Source: Chloroflexota bacterium | GTDB lineage: Bacteria; Chloroflexota; UBA11872 | Assembly (NCBI GenBank): GCA_022824495.1 | Contig: JAJDZU010000011.1 | Span: 62,001 to 126,000 of the forward strand | Reading direction: 5' to 3' | Length of the DNA stretch: 64,000 nucleotides | Part shown: piece by piece, positions 1 to 8,196 of the stretch | Layout: each line of letters opens with the position of its first letter | Numbering within the stretch: position 1 is the first letter of the stretch | Notes under the pieces: generated by a model | Databases searched by the model: none | Told to the model about the DNA's origin: nothing | The model's input: only the letters and a program-made list of their open reading frames with translations | Translations under genes and position numbers: made by a program

Positions 1-31
1 CGATCAGCGGCGCCTCCTGACCGAACGACCC

Positions 32-1111
32 GTGATCGTCGATGCCGGGTGGGCGCATCACGTGATTGACGGATACGGGGTCCGCATACCCGGAATCCTC
101 GTCACGCCTCGCGGCACGGTCATTGCGGTCTGCCAACAGCGTGTGGGCTCCCTGGCCGACGGCGGCCACGCGACGAATGTCATGGTGACGCGTAGCGAGG
201 ACGGCGGCAGGAACTGGACGCGGCAGGAGGTGCTGTTTGCGGAAGCGGGAATCAATACGTTCCTTGGACCGATCCTTGCTGACCGCCAGACGAATGATGT
301 GTTCGTGACCTTCTGGAAGCTGCCGCAGGCGGAGGGCAACGGCCTGGGCTACTTCGCTCGCTACGCCGAAATGGGCGGCGGGTTCTGGATGGTCCGAAGT
401 TCGGACGAGGGCCAGAGCTGGTCCGAGCCGTACTTCGTCCGCCCGGCGCCGAACGCGGAGGGGTGGGTCGCCTGGGTGAACAACTCGTCGCGCGGGGTGC
501 AGCTGGCGCGAGGCCCGCGGGCCGGGCGGCACGTGATCGCGGCGTTTCTCTTCAAGGCCGGCGAGGAAGGGCAGGCCCCCGGCGTTCGCGGCGGCCTGGT
601 GTACAGCGACGACCACGGCGAGACCTGGCACGCGGGCGCCGTTCTACCCGCGGGTTCGGACGAACTCATCCTGGAGGAGACGGAAGACGGCGGAATCTAC
701 GTGAATTACCGGAAGAATCGGCCCTACTACAACGGATTGCGCTGGTTTGCGCGCAGTTCGGACAGTGGCGAGAGCTTTGACGAGCACGGGCAGCACGAGG
801 AACAGGTCACGCCCTGTTGTCACGCCGGTCTGATTCGCTATTCGTCCTCGGACGACGGTGAGAACGTGCTCCTGTTCAGCAATCCGAGAGGCCCGAGCCG
901 AAGCAACCTGACGGTTCGGCTCAGCCGCGACGACGGCAGGACATGGCCGGTATCGCGAACCGTTACCAGCGATCTGGCCGGCTATTCGGACCTGGCGGTG
1001 TTGCCGGATAAGACGATTCTCTGCATCTGGGAAGGCGGCACGCAGCGCTACCACGACAAGATCAGCATGGCGCGCTTCAATCTGGACTGGGTGCTGGCGG
1101 GGGACACCTGA
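32..1111 (+). CDS. Sialidase-like BNR-repeat hydrolase (5' end possibly outside window)
   Basis: Predicted exo-sialidase or related six-bladed propeller hydrolase (GH33-like) that would remove terminal sialic acids from glycans. Five Asp-box motifs (S-x-D-x-G-x-x-W/F) are visible: SEDGGRNW, SSDEGQSW, SDDHGETW, SSDSGESF and SRDDGRTW. An RIP motif near residue 19 (GVRIPGI) matches the site of the first catalytic Arg of sialidases. The GTG at 32 gives 359 residues, but the frame is open to base 2 and no ribosome binding site precedes the GTG, so the true start may lie outside the window. No signal peptide is seen from this start, so export cannot be judged. Family assignment is firm; substrate is inferred, since BNR proteins also act on other sugars. 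Confidence 0.85.
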   Translation: MIVDAGWAHHVIDGYGVRIPGILVTPRGTVIAVCQQRVGSLADGGHATNVMVTRSEDGGRNWTRQEVLFAEAGINTFLGPILADRQTNDVFVTFWKLPQAEGNGLGYFARYAEMGGGFWMVRSSDEGQSWSEPYFVRPAPNAEGWVAWVNNSSRGVQLARGPRAGRHVIAAFLFKAGEEGQAPGVRGGLVYSDDHGETWHAGAVLPAGSDELILEETEDGGIYVNYRKNRPYYNGLRWFARSSDSGESFDEHGQHEEQVTPCCHAGLIRYSSSDDGENVLLFSNPRGPSRSNLTVRLSRDDGRTWPVSRTVTSDLAGYSDLAVLPDKTILCIWEGGTQRYHDKISMARFNLDWVLAGDT

Positions 1112-1145
1112 GCGGGCTCGTGACGCAGTGCCGCGACCGGTGGGG

Positions 1146-2177
1146 CTACGGGAAGCGGACGCCGATCTTGATCGCGCGATCGGGGGCGGACAGGCCGTCG
1201 GTCAACGCCTTAGCCGCGTCAGAGAATTCGACGATGGGCGTGACGATGCCTTCTGCGGTGACCAGTCCTCGCCTGAACAGTTCAATGGCCGTTACGCGCG
1301 CGCGTTCTTCGTCCCAGAGCGGGTAGGAACGGTCAGGGTTCCGCCAGACGGCCTGGCTGCCGATGATGGTGGGGCGGTTGACGTGGAATTCCTCGTCCAG
1401 GTGCAGCGTCGAGGCGTCCCTTGGGCCGTAGGGCACGTGGACGACGGTTCCACACTGGCGAATGGCGCGGATAGCTTCGTGCAGGGCTGAAGCGTTGCCG
1501 GAGGTTTCGATGGCCACATCCACGCCGTGGTTGGCCGTTGCTCGCTTGATTCGAAGCCCTACGTCCTCGGCACTGGGATCTATAGCTAGATCAGCGCCAA
1601 GCGCCGATGCCCGGACCCGCCGGATTTCGATCGGGTCGACTGCGATGACCATTGTGGCTCCGCTGCAGGCGGCGATCTGGACGGTCATCAGGCCGATAGC
1701 GCCCATGCCGAACACGGCTACGGCGTCGCCTATTCGAACATTTCCGTCGCGCACGGCCACCAGGGCCACGTGCGCCGGATCGGAGCACACGGCGTCGGTC
1801 TCGGATAGACGGTCCAGCGCCCGCCAGGACTCTTCGGGTAGCTGATGTTCCTCGCAGATCGGTCCGTAACCAAAGACGCGGTCGCCCGGCGAGAAACGGG
1901 TGACATCCGATCCCACCTCGGTCACGGAGCCGACCAGCATGTTGCCCACGGCACGCTCGGTCAGCGGGAGCGGTTCGACCCGCGGGAGGTACAGACGCAA
2001 CTCCTCGTCCCATTGTTTCCGGTGATGTGGGTTCCCGGTCAGGGAGTGCAGCTCGGTCCCGTGCTTCGGCGCCGCGAACTCCACCCGCACCCGCACGTCG
2101 CGAGGGCCAAGGTCCCCCAGGACGTACTCCCGATAGCGGAATGTCCGACCATCCGTCGAGGCGATTTCCAGTGGCAT
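1146..2177 (-). CDS. Medium-chain dehydrogenase/reductase of the zinc-less HGTE type
   Basis: NAD(P)-dependent alcohol or polyol dehydrogenase of the MDR superfamily, 343 residues. The N-terminal GroES-like domain has PKHGTELH where zinc-dependent members have a Cys-Gly-Ser-Asp ligand motif, and there is no four-Cys structural zinc loop, so the zinc sites appear to be absent. The Rossmann domain shows FGMGAIGLMTVQIA at about residues 156-169. The start is supported by GGAGGAG nine bases before the ATG. It lies downstream of the XRE gene on the same strand and converges on the sialidase gene. A sugar-derived alcohol is a plausible substrate from context only. Confidence 0.82.
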   Translation of the reverse strand: MPLEIASTDGRTFRYREYVLGDLGPRDVRVRVEFAAPKHGTELHSLTGNPHHRKQWDEELRLYLPRVEPLPLTERAVGNMLVGSVTEVGSDVTRFSPGDRVFGYGPICEEHQLPEESWRALDRLSETDAVCSDPAHVALVAVRDGNVRIGDAVAVFGMGAIGLMTVQIAACSGATMVIAVDPIEIRRVRASALGADLAIDPSAEDVGLRIKRATANHGVDVAIETSGNASALHEAIRAIRQCGTVVHVPYGPRDASTLHLDEEFHVNRPTIIGSQAVWRNPDRSYPLWDEERARVTAIELFRRGLVTAEGIVTPIVEFSDAAKALTDGLSAPDRAIKIGVRFP

Positions 2178-2274
2178 TGGGGCTCCTCCGAGTCAGCGCG
2201 TTATCGGCGTGGGCTGGTTGTCAGCCTGCCCGATCGACTGCGTTGCTGTGCTGGCGCGCCGCTAGAGAGATTCC

Positions 2275-2301
2275 AGAACCTGGCTGACAGTCCCAGGTTC
2301 T
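2275..2301. promoter_or_regulatory. Inverted repeat between the XRE regulator and the MDR gene
   Basis: A perfect 9-bp inverted repeat, AGAACCTGG and CCAGGTTCT, separated by 9 bases. It lies after the stop of the XRE regulator and about 100 bases before the MDR start. No T-run follows on either strand, so a factor-independent terminator is unlikely. It could be a binding site or an mRNA hairpin protecting the 5' end of the MDR message. Confidence 0.4.
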
Positions 2302-2343
2302 CGGATCGACGGTCTGCGATGCCTGATCCCCGATCCGCCAGTG

Positions 2344-2628
2344 TCATGGGGCAGTGGGCGTGGCCGAAGTCGTAGCCTCCTCGATGACGCGGTCAACGCG
2401 TTCGACGAGATCGACCATCCGAATACCGATCGCCCCGCAGATCTCGCGAAGGGCAACCAGGTCAACCCGCAGTTCCCCAGACTCATATTTGCTCACGTAG
2501 GACTGAGCCCGCCCGAGCCGTGCGGCCACATCAACCTGCGTGTGCCCTGCTTCAACCCGCAGGTCGCGCAGCACTTGCCCAACAAGTGTCCGCAGCCGCC
2601 GTCTTTCGTGTGCCGTTGGTGCGCCCAT
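2344..2628 (-). CDS. XRE-family helix-turn-helix regulator
   Basis: Small DNA-binding protein of 94 residues with one Cro/C1-type HTH spanning about residues 13-66. The recognition region reads TQVDVAARLGRAQSYVSKYE, typical of the family. The C-terminal tail (residues 75-94) is short and Thr/Ala-rich, with no metabolite-binding domain. No toxin gene is adjacent, so it is more likely a stand-alone regulator than an antitoxin. A palindrome 32-50 bases upstream of its start is a good candidate for an autoregulatory operator. Its targets are unknown; the MDR gene downstream and the divergent OB-fold gene are the obvious candidates. Confidence 0.85.
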   Translation of the reverse strand: MGAPTAHERRRLRTLVGQVLRDLRVEAGHTQVDVAARLGRAQSYVSKYESGELRVDLVALREICGAIGIRMVDLVERVDRVIEEATTSATPTAP

Positions 2629-2659
2629 TGATGCCTCGCAGCATCAGAGCGCTTGCGTG

Positions 2660-2678
2660 ATATCCCAATACGGGATAT
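2660..2678. promoter_or_regulatory. Palindromic operator candidate upstream of the XRE gene
   Basis: ATATCCC and GGGATAT form a perfect 7-bp inverted repeat with a 5-base spacer in the divergent region between the XRE gene and the membrane OB-fold gene. Length and symmetry fit a site bound by a dimeric XRE repressor. Function is inferred from position. Confidence 0.5.
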
Positions 2679-2913
2679 TCTCCCGACGGTCAGCGTGAAT
2701 CTAGTACCGGCTTGATCCAGGGATCCTGTAGTGAAGTCAGTTTCGCGGGCGCATGGGGTTGCTCCACCCACAGCGGTGTCGGCTGTGCTGGTCACTCCCA
2801 GCGTCGAGGCATCACCACCGACATTGAAGCCTATACGCCGTCTGGCAGGTTCACTATGCCGCTTGCCACCTGCGAGGCATATGATCCTCTTCACGTAAGG
2901 TAGGGAAGCTCAA

Positions 2914-3639
2914 GTGCCGGAAGTCGACTACAATGGCATTCTTGAAAAGAATGCTGCGCAATACGCAATTAAAGGATATCGGATTGTGGCGCAGGGCGAG
3001 CGCATGTCGCAATTGGAAAAGGGTGGCGAGCGAAGCGGGTGCTTGATGATTGCGCTCATACTGATCTTTTTTCCAGCAGCTATTATCTACTATTTTTGGA
3101 CACGGAAAAAGTATGTACTGGTAGAGGTGAATGACGGCGGCTCGGTTTCCGTAACAGAGTCTGGCGGTGTGGACAAGAAAGTCTGGTATGCCGTGGGTGC
3201 AATGGCTGCTATCACCATACTTTTCATAGCTCTTATCATAGCCTCATCTGGGAGCAGTGGTACCGCAACATCGACTAGCACCGCTACGCAGCTTCAGTCG
3301 GAGACTGCAGCACAGGCGACTCCTACACCTGCACCCGTCCAAGTTTCTGCTCCTGACCTTACATCTGCGTTCGATGAAAACAAAGTGAGGGCGTTGAGGC
3401 AGTATGATGGAAAGGTACTGGAAGTGACCGGTATTGTCTCCAACATCAGCGATCAATCCTTCAACTTGGAAGGGCACGAGCTATTTCGAAGTGTACGGGT
3501 TAGCGTCGCACGTACCGATGCCTGCCAAGATTGGCTCGCTTCGTTTTCAAAGGGACAGCAGGTCTCTGTTGAAGGTCGATACAGCGATGACTTCTTAGGT
3601 GGGATAAACCTCAAGGATGTGAAGTGTCCATCTAGCTGA
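2914..3639 (+). CDS. Two-TM membrane protein with C-terminal OB-fold-like domain
   Basis: Orphan protein of 241 residues. It has two hydrophobic helices (about residues 44-65 and 91-113), a Thr/Ser/Ala/Pro-rich linker (about 115-147), and a C-terminal domain from about residue 150. That domain contains VLEVTGIVSNI, VRVSVA and VSVEGRYSDD, reminiscent of the tRNA_anti-like OB fold found in membrane-anchored bacterial proteins. The linker and OB domain are probably extracytoplasmic. The GTG start at 2914 is preceded by an AAGGTAGGGA Shine-Dalgarno-like stretch. Base composition is clearly AT-richer than the flanks, suggesting acquisition. No function is assigned. Confidence 0.7.
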   Translation: MPEVDYNGILEKNAAQYAIKGYRIVAQGERMSQLEKGGERSGCLMIALILIFFPAAIIYYFWTRKKYVLVEVNDGGSVSVTESGGVDKKVWYAVGAMAAITILFIALIIASSGSSGTATSTSTATQLQSETAAQATPTPAPVQVSAPDLTSAFDENKVRALRQYDGKVLEVTGIVSNISDQSFNLEGHELFRSVRVSVARTDACQDWLASFSKGQQVSVEGRYSDDFLGGINLKDVKCPSS

Positions 3640-3666
3640 CCATTCTTCTGTCTGGACAACTGGAAT

Positions 3667-4146
3667 TCAGCTCGCCACTCGAATTCCTGTGATCTCTAGA
3701 CGGTCCAGTCCATGCACTGTCGGATTCGATCCCAGACTTCTAATGAGACTAACTCCGGAAGTTCGTGAGTGGTTCATATGTGCAACCCTTATCGCATAGT
3801 TCCTTTGCCCTTTGACCCATACGCATGAGTGTCGGAGTGAAAGTTGAAAGAGGGCTGCATGAACGTCACAGTAAATCGAGTCCAAGAACGGCTGTCTTAG
3901 CGCCTCTCTGAACTCGTCTCGCTTTTGTCTGCCATGGGCTACACCTTCGCTAGTTATAAGTATCTCGAGCGAGGCTGTCAATGACTCTGCAAACGCTGGG
4001 AGGTCAAATCTGAACTCTCCAAGATAGACGTCAATATTCTCGCCTTCGTTACCAGCGTTAATACCCAAATCCCTGGGAGCTTGCCGAAAGCGATGTGTAG
4101 GTCCTTCTCCGAAGAAGTGGTCAAGCGTTCTCGGTCGCATGTTCAT
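3667..4146 (-). CDS. Hypothetical protein in AT-richer islet
   Basis: Open frame of 159 codons starting at ATG 4146, in the same AT-richer stretch as the preceding gene. I recognise no domain. It has no signal peptide or membrane segment, contains a short hydrophobic run (LEILITSEG) and several His/Arg-rich stretches, and ends 27 bases from the convergent OB-fold gene. Its first codons overlap, in another frame, the end of a short broken frame (4121-4273). It may be a real islet gene or a chance frame in decayed DNA. Confidence 0.4.
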   Translation of the reverse strand: MNMRPRTLDHFFGEGPTHRFRQAPRDLGINAGNEGENIDVYLGEFRFDLPAFAESLTASLEILITSEGVAHGRQKRDEFREALRQPFLDSIYCDVHAALFQLSLRHSCVWVKGQRNYAIRVAHMNHSRTSGVSLIRSLGSNPTVHGLDRLEITGIRVAS

Positions 4147-4273
4147 TCCTAATGTGCTCCAAGCACTTGTATGCTTCTGGAGAGAAGTACACCACGTTAG
4201 GGCACCTTACGCCGAGCTTATTCTCTAGGAATCGTGCTTGCAAGTTGCTGATCGACGATCAGGCACACATCAT
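4121..4273 (-). pseudogene. Short broken coding remnant upstream of the 159-codon gene
   Basis: On the minus strand two frames join into protein-like sequence. A start region reads VCLIVDQQLA from about 4268. After a one-base frame change near 4220-4250, the second frame reads RFLENKLGVRCPNVVYFSPE and continues to a stop at 4121-4123. Neither half is complete alone: the second frame is closed upstream by a TGA. This looks like a small gene of about 50 codons disrupted by a frameshift, or a sequencing error. The assignment rests on protein-like composition only. Confidence 0.3.
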
Positions 4274-4282
4274 TCCACTTGC

Positions 4283-5374
4283 TTACTCAGTCGGATCAAG
4301 GATCGCCTTGATGACGCCGTCGCTGGCGGCGGCATGGCGGATGAGGCGTACGGCGTCGCCGGTGGATTCGAGCGGAGAGCGATGGGTGACCATGCGCTCG
4401 AGCGGGTAGCGGCCGGAGGCGGCCAGGGCGATGGCGGCTCGGACAGCGGCCTGCTCGTGGCTGTTGACGCCCTGAGCGCGGACTTCCTTGCGCACCAGTT
4501 CGTTCCACGGGAGTTCGACGCTGGCGGCGGCCGTGGAGCCGGCCATGACGAGGGTCCCCAGCGGACGCACAACCTCGGCCGCGACGGCGGGTGAATTCGC
4601 ACTGCCCGTCACGTCGATCACGACATCGGCGAGTCGTCCGTCGGTCAGGTCGGTGATGGCCTCCACGGTGTGCTGATCGAACGTTAGCGTGTCGGTCGCG
4701 CCGCAGTCGCGGGCGAAGGCCAAGCGTGCATGTTCGCCAGCCAAGCCGACGGCGAAAATCCGTGAGGCGCCCGCCGCGTGGGCGGCGATCACGGCGGCAA
4801 GGCCTTGCGGTCCGGGACCAAACACAACCACCGTGTCGCCAATGCCAGTACCGCCGATGGACTGAATCCAGCGAACGCCGTTGGCCAGCACGGCGCCGAT
4901 CACGACTCCGACTTCGGGGGAAATGGCGTCGCCGACTCGGTGTACGCGCGCCCGCGGCGGCAGGTAGAGGTGCTGCCCGTAGGCGCCCCAGAGGTGGGGG
5001 GAAACAGAAGCCGAAATGCGGCCACCGTAGCCCTGGCCGGCCGCGCACATCTGGTACCTGCCACGGAGACAAAGTTCGCAAAGGCCGCAGCCGAAGCTGG
5101 CTTCCACGATCACGCGGTCGCCGGCGGCCACCCCCCAGCGTCTTGCGGCGCTCCTTCCGACCTGCTCAATTCGCCCGACAATCTCGTGGCCCAGGATGGC
5201 GGGCAGGTTGCGGCTCACGGCGGAGTGGCCGCCCCAGTGGAGCACGTCGCTGCCGCAGACGCCGGCCAGTTCAAGTCGAAGCAGTCCGTCGTCGTCTCCG
5301 ATGGTGGGAAGCGGAAACTCGCGTAGCTCGAACGTCTCCGGGGCCACCAGCACCGCGCTGGTCGTGGTGGTCAC
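4283..5374 (-). CDS. Zinc-dependent alcohol/polyol dehydrogenase (MDR)
   Basis: Sorbitol/threonine-dehydrogenase-like member of the MDR superfamily, 363 residues, oxidising a secondary alcohol with NAD(P)+. Catalytic zinc ligands are visible in CGSDVLHWG and GHEIVG. The structural zinc loop carries four Cys (CGLCELC plus a following Cys in YQMC), and the Rossmann Gly motif is FGPGPQGLAAV. The start codon overlaps the stop of the upstream toroid gene as ATGA, so translational coupling is likely. It is the last gene of the long minus-strand run that begins with the sugar-binding protein, which suggests it acts on a product of the imported sugar. The exact substrate is unknown. Confidence 0.88.
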   Translation of the reverse strand: MTTTTSAVLVAPETFELREFPLPTIGDDDGLLRLELAGVCGSDVLHWGGHSAVSRNLPAILGHEIVGRIEQVGRSAARRWGVAAGDRVIVEASFGCGLCELCLRGRYQMCAAGQGYGGRISASVSPHLWGAYGQHLYLPPRARVHRVGDAISPEVGVVIGAVLANGVRWIQSIGGTGIGDTVVVFGPGPQGLAAVIAAHAAGASRIFAVGLAGEHARLAFARDCGATDTLTFDQHTVEAITDLTDGRLADVVIDVTGSANSPAVAAEVVRPLGTLVMAGSTAAASVELPWNELVRKEVRAQGVNSHEQAAVRAAIALAASGRYPLERMVTHRSPLESTGDAVRLIRHAAASDGVIKAILDPTE

Positions 5375-6399
5375 GGACGGCTTGCCAGGCCGCCGATGAT
5401 CGTGTCGACGTGCGCCACGAACTCGGCTGTTAACTCAAGCGTGCGCCCCTCCGTGGGGTCACTGTCGAAGACCCAGGAGCCGTCGTCGGTCTGGGTGTCG
5501 GCGAACCAGTGGGCCAGCTTGACGGCCCAGGCGGCGTATGGCTCCTCGCCGGTGACCTGGTAGAGCAGCGCGGCGCCCCAGCCGCTCTTGCAGACCTGCG
5601 GAAACTCGAACTGGCGTGCGGTGCTCTGGATGGAGAACTGTTGGAAGTCGCGCGCCAGCGACAGGTAGGCGGGATTGGGATCGACCATGTACAGGCGGCA
5701 GAGGAAGGCGGCCGATAGCCCACCCACCGTCCAGCGCTGCGCTCGCGGTTCCTGTGACTCGACGACGTGCCAGAACACGTCGTGTTGGTCGAATTCGGTA
5801 ATCACGCTTTGACCGCGGCGCGAAAACGAGTAGTACAGGCGCTCGGGCAATTCGGTCTGCGCGTTCCAGACTCGTTCCAGGAACCGAAAGACCTGTCGGG
5901 CCGCGTCCAGCCGGCCGAGCGCGATACAGGCCAGGCCACAGCCGCAGGTGTAGGGCAGGTCCATGACGTCGCCCAGGGTTCCGTCAGGATCTCGATCGTT
6001 GGCGAAGCCGCCGGACGATGGATCCTGCATGGTGAGGATGAACTCCAGGCCACGCGCGCTCAGGTCAAATTGCCGGGCCATGTGGGCGCCGTAGACCAGG
6101 GTGGCGTTGCGATAGGCGTAGGCGTCGTAGAGCTTGCGGTGGCCCCGGTCGAAGTCACCGTCCGGCGTGAGCATGTGCTCGCGAATCCAGCCGCAGACGG
6201 CGACCGCGGCCTGCGTGTGGCCGGACACCATGAGAGTCCAGGGCAATCGGTAGAACCGAAACCCCTCGTCGGAGGATCCGATCGCTCCGTCGGAACCGAC
6301 GCGCGCCAGCAGCCATTCCGCGCCACGCCGCTTAGCCTCGGTCAGGCGTTGGATGGCCGTATGACGGTCAGTCGCGTTCCCCGCGCGGGCCGTGTCCAA
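5371..6399 (-). CDS. Alpha/alpha-toroid (prenyltransferase/terpenoid-cyclase-like fold) protein
   Basis: Protein of 342 residues with helical repeats and motifs such as FILTMQDPSSGGFAND and WFADTQTDDGSWVFD. These resemble the Q-x-x-x-G-x-F/W repeats of six-hairpin toroids (squalene cyclase-like, GH-like). The DxDD motif of class II cyclases is not apparent, so a carbohydrate- or lipid-active enzyme of the same fold is as likely as a terpene cyclase. The TTG start at 6399 is supported by AAAGGTGG upstream. It overlaps the dehydrogenase by four bases (ATGA) and follows the permease by 63 bases, implying a shared transcript. Confidence 0.6.
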   Translation of the reverse strand: MDTARAGNATDRHTAIQRLTEAKRRGAEWLLARVGSDGAIGSSDEGFRFYRLPWTLMVSGHTQAAVAVCGWIREHMLTPDGDFDRGHRKLYDAYAYRNATLVYGAHMARQFDLSARGLEFILTMQDPSSGGFANDRDPDGTLGDVMDLPYTCGCGLACIALGRLDAARQVFRFLERVWNAQTELPERLYYSFSRRGQSVITEFDQHDVFWHVVESQEPRAQRWTVGGLSAAFLCRLYMVDPNPAYLSLARDFQQFSIQSTARQFEFPQVCKSGWGAALLYQVTGEEPYAAWAVKLAHWFADTQTDDGSWVFDSDPTEGRTLELTAEFVAHVDTIIGGLASRP

Positions 6400-6462
6400 G
6401 CTGCCCCGCCACCTTTCGCGGCATCCGGCGCCAGCCAGTAGGCCCCCAGCCGACGGCTTGCG

Positions 6463-7413
6463 TTAGGCGCGAACGCCCTCGTAGTACACCCAGCGTTTCG
6501 CGCTGATGAACTGCACGATCGTGAAGAACAGGATGATCAGAAACAAGACCCAGGCAATTGCCGAGGCGTAGCCCATGTTGAAGGCAGTGAACCCAATCTG
6601 ATAGAGGTGCAGGAGCACGAACAGCGTGGCGTCGGCCGGGCCGCCCTCGGTGATGATCAGCGCGGCGGTGAATACCTGGAACGATCCGATGACACCGATC
6701 ACCGAGGTCAGAAAGATCTGCGGCGTCATCAGCGGGATGGTGACGTTGCGAACCTTGCCCCACCAGCCGGCACCGTCGATTTCGGCGGCCTCGTAGAGAT
6801 GCTGGGGAATGCCCTGGAATCCGGCCAGGAAGATGATCATCGTGGTTCCCACGGTCCAGAAGCTCATGATGATGAGTCCCGGCATCGCCCAGGTTGTGGA
6901 TCCCAGCCAGTTGGGACCCCTGGCTCCAAACGGCGCCAGGAATATGTTGATGAAGTTGTTCAGTAGGCCATTCGGCTGCAGGACCCAATACCAGAGCACC
7001 GCGGTCGCAACGCCCGTGGTGATTGAAGGCAGATAGAAACACGTCCGGTAGATGGCAATGCCCCGTACCTTGCGGTTGAGCAGCCCGGCGATGATGAACG
7101 AGATGATTAGCACGCCGGGGACGTGAAACACCACGTAGTAGGTGGTGTTGTAGACGGCTTGCACGAAGCGCTGGTCGTCGGCCGAGAGAAGCCGGACGTA
7201 GTTCTCCAGGCCCAGCCACTTCAGGTCGCCGATGAACCGCCACTGGGTGAGGCTGACGAAGAATGAAAAGAAGAACGGCCCGGCAATGAAGATCGCGAAG
7301 CCGAACAGCCACGGCAAGACGAATAGGAATCCCTGGGTCTCGCGCCAGGTCCAGCCGAAGATGCGGGCGCGGCGCCGGTGGCGTTGGACAGCAGGCTGAT
7401 CCGCTTCGGCCAT
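6463..7413 (-). CDS. Carbohydrate ABC transporter permease, MalF/UgpA type (second copy)
   Basis: Inner-membrane permease subunit of a sugar ABC importer, 316 residues with about six membrane helices. The coupling loop EAAEIDGAGWWGKVRNVTIP is the EAA motif that docks the ATPase. The C-terminal end RWVYYEG is shared with the paralogue at 9134-10072. It is the second MalF-type subunit in this run but has no second MalG-type partner. It is separated from the first two permeases by an orphan 201-residue gene. No ATPase is encoded nearby, so a shared multi-system ATPase is likely. Confidence 0.92.
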   Translation of the reverse strand: MAEADQPAVQRHRRRARIFGWTWRETQGFLFVLPWLFGFAIFIAGPFFFSFFVSLTQWRFIGDLKWLGLENYVRLLSADDQRFVQAVYNTTYYVVFHVPGVLIISFIIAGLLNRKVRGIAIYRTCFYLPSITTGVATAVLWYWVLQPNGLLNNFINIFLAPFGARGPNWLGSTTWAMPGLIIMSFWTVGTTMIIFLAGFQGIPQHLYEAAEIDGAGWWGKVRNVTIPLMTPQIFLTSVIGVIGSFQVFTAALIITEGGPADATLFVLLHLYQIGFTAFNMGYASAIAWVLFLIILFFTIVQFISAKRWVYYEGVRA

Positions 7414-7504
7414 ACCGTTCCTCGCTCAATCTGTAGTCACCCGGTGTCGATCAGTTCGACGCCGAATTTCACGGGTGAGCTTACCGCGCGGTCAGGATTC
7501 GCGG

Positions 7505-8110
7505 CTAGTAGTCCTCGGCGACAGTGGTGCGGATGTAGCGGATCGAATAGTGGACGTCGTCGGGGTAGCCATCCTCGGACCAGGCGGGGATTGCGCCCAT
7601 GCCGGCGACGCGAACCCGGTGTGACGGCGGGATGTCGAACGCTGCGCAGCTCATGCCGGCCACCGGCAGCGCGTGGTACGAGCCGCCCTGCTGCAGCAGG
7701 TCGGCGCGCAGGTGCATCCCCCACAGGTTGTCGACGCGAAAGCGCGCGGATACCGCGCGCTCGTTCTCGCCCTCGTGCCTGAAGTTGTCGATCGTGTCGC
7801 ACTCGACCAGGATGGATCCGGGCGGGGTGCAGGCGCTGCCGATGACGGCGACCTGAACCATCGGGTGGTCTTCCTCGATCACGATCCAGTCGGACGGGGT
7901 CTGGGTGGTGGCCGTGGAGCCGTCCGTCGTCTTGATCGGAAAGAGCTCGATGCCGTGGCGTTCGCCGCCCACCCAGACGCGGTCCACGATGACGTTGGGG
8001 TAGTTGAAGGGGAACTCGTACTCGTAGGTCGTGAGATTGAGCGCCTTGCGCTCGCGCGGCGGGTCGTTCGGATAGCCGGTGATGCGCTTGTCGGCGGTCT
8101 CGGTAGCCAT
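7505..8110 (-). CDS. Hypothetical cytosolic protein inserted among sugar permease genes
   Basis: Protein of 201 residues without signal peptide or membrane helix and with no family I recognise. It contains aromatic-rich strands (YEYEFPFNYPNVIVDRVWVG) and closes with HYSIRYIRTTVAED. The pattern suggests an all-beta fold, possibly carbohydrate-related. It lies between two permease genes on the same strand, about 86 and 91 bases from them, so it is very probably co-transcribed. A role in sensing or processing the imported sugar is a guess from position. Confidence 0.6.
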   Translation of the reverse strand: MATETADKRITGYPNDPPRERKALNLTTYEYEFPFNYPNVIVDRVWVGGERHGIELFPIKTTDGSTATTQTPSDWIVIEEDHPMVQVAVIGSACTPPGSILVECDTIDNFRHEGENERAVSARFRVDNLWGMHLRADLLQQGGSYHALPVAGMSCAAFDIPPSHRVRVAGMGAIPAWSEDGYPDDVHYSIRYIRTTVAEDY

Positions 8111-8196
8111 GATTCGCTCCTGTCTTCAGGCAGGCCGTCGCCCGACGACGGACGCTTGATCCGGCCTGCTGGCTGTCATGCGAGATTCCATTGGTC

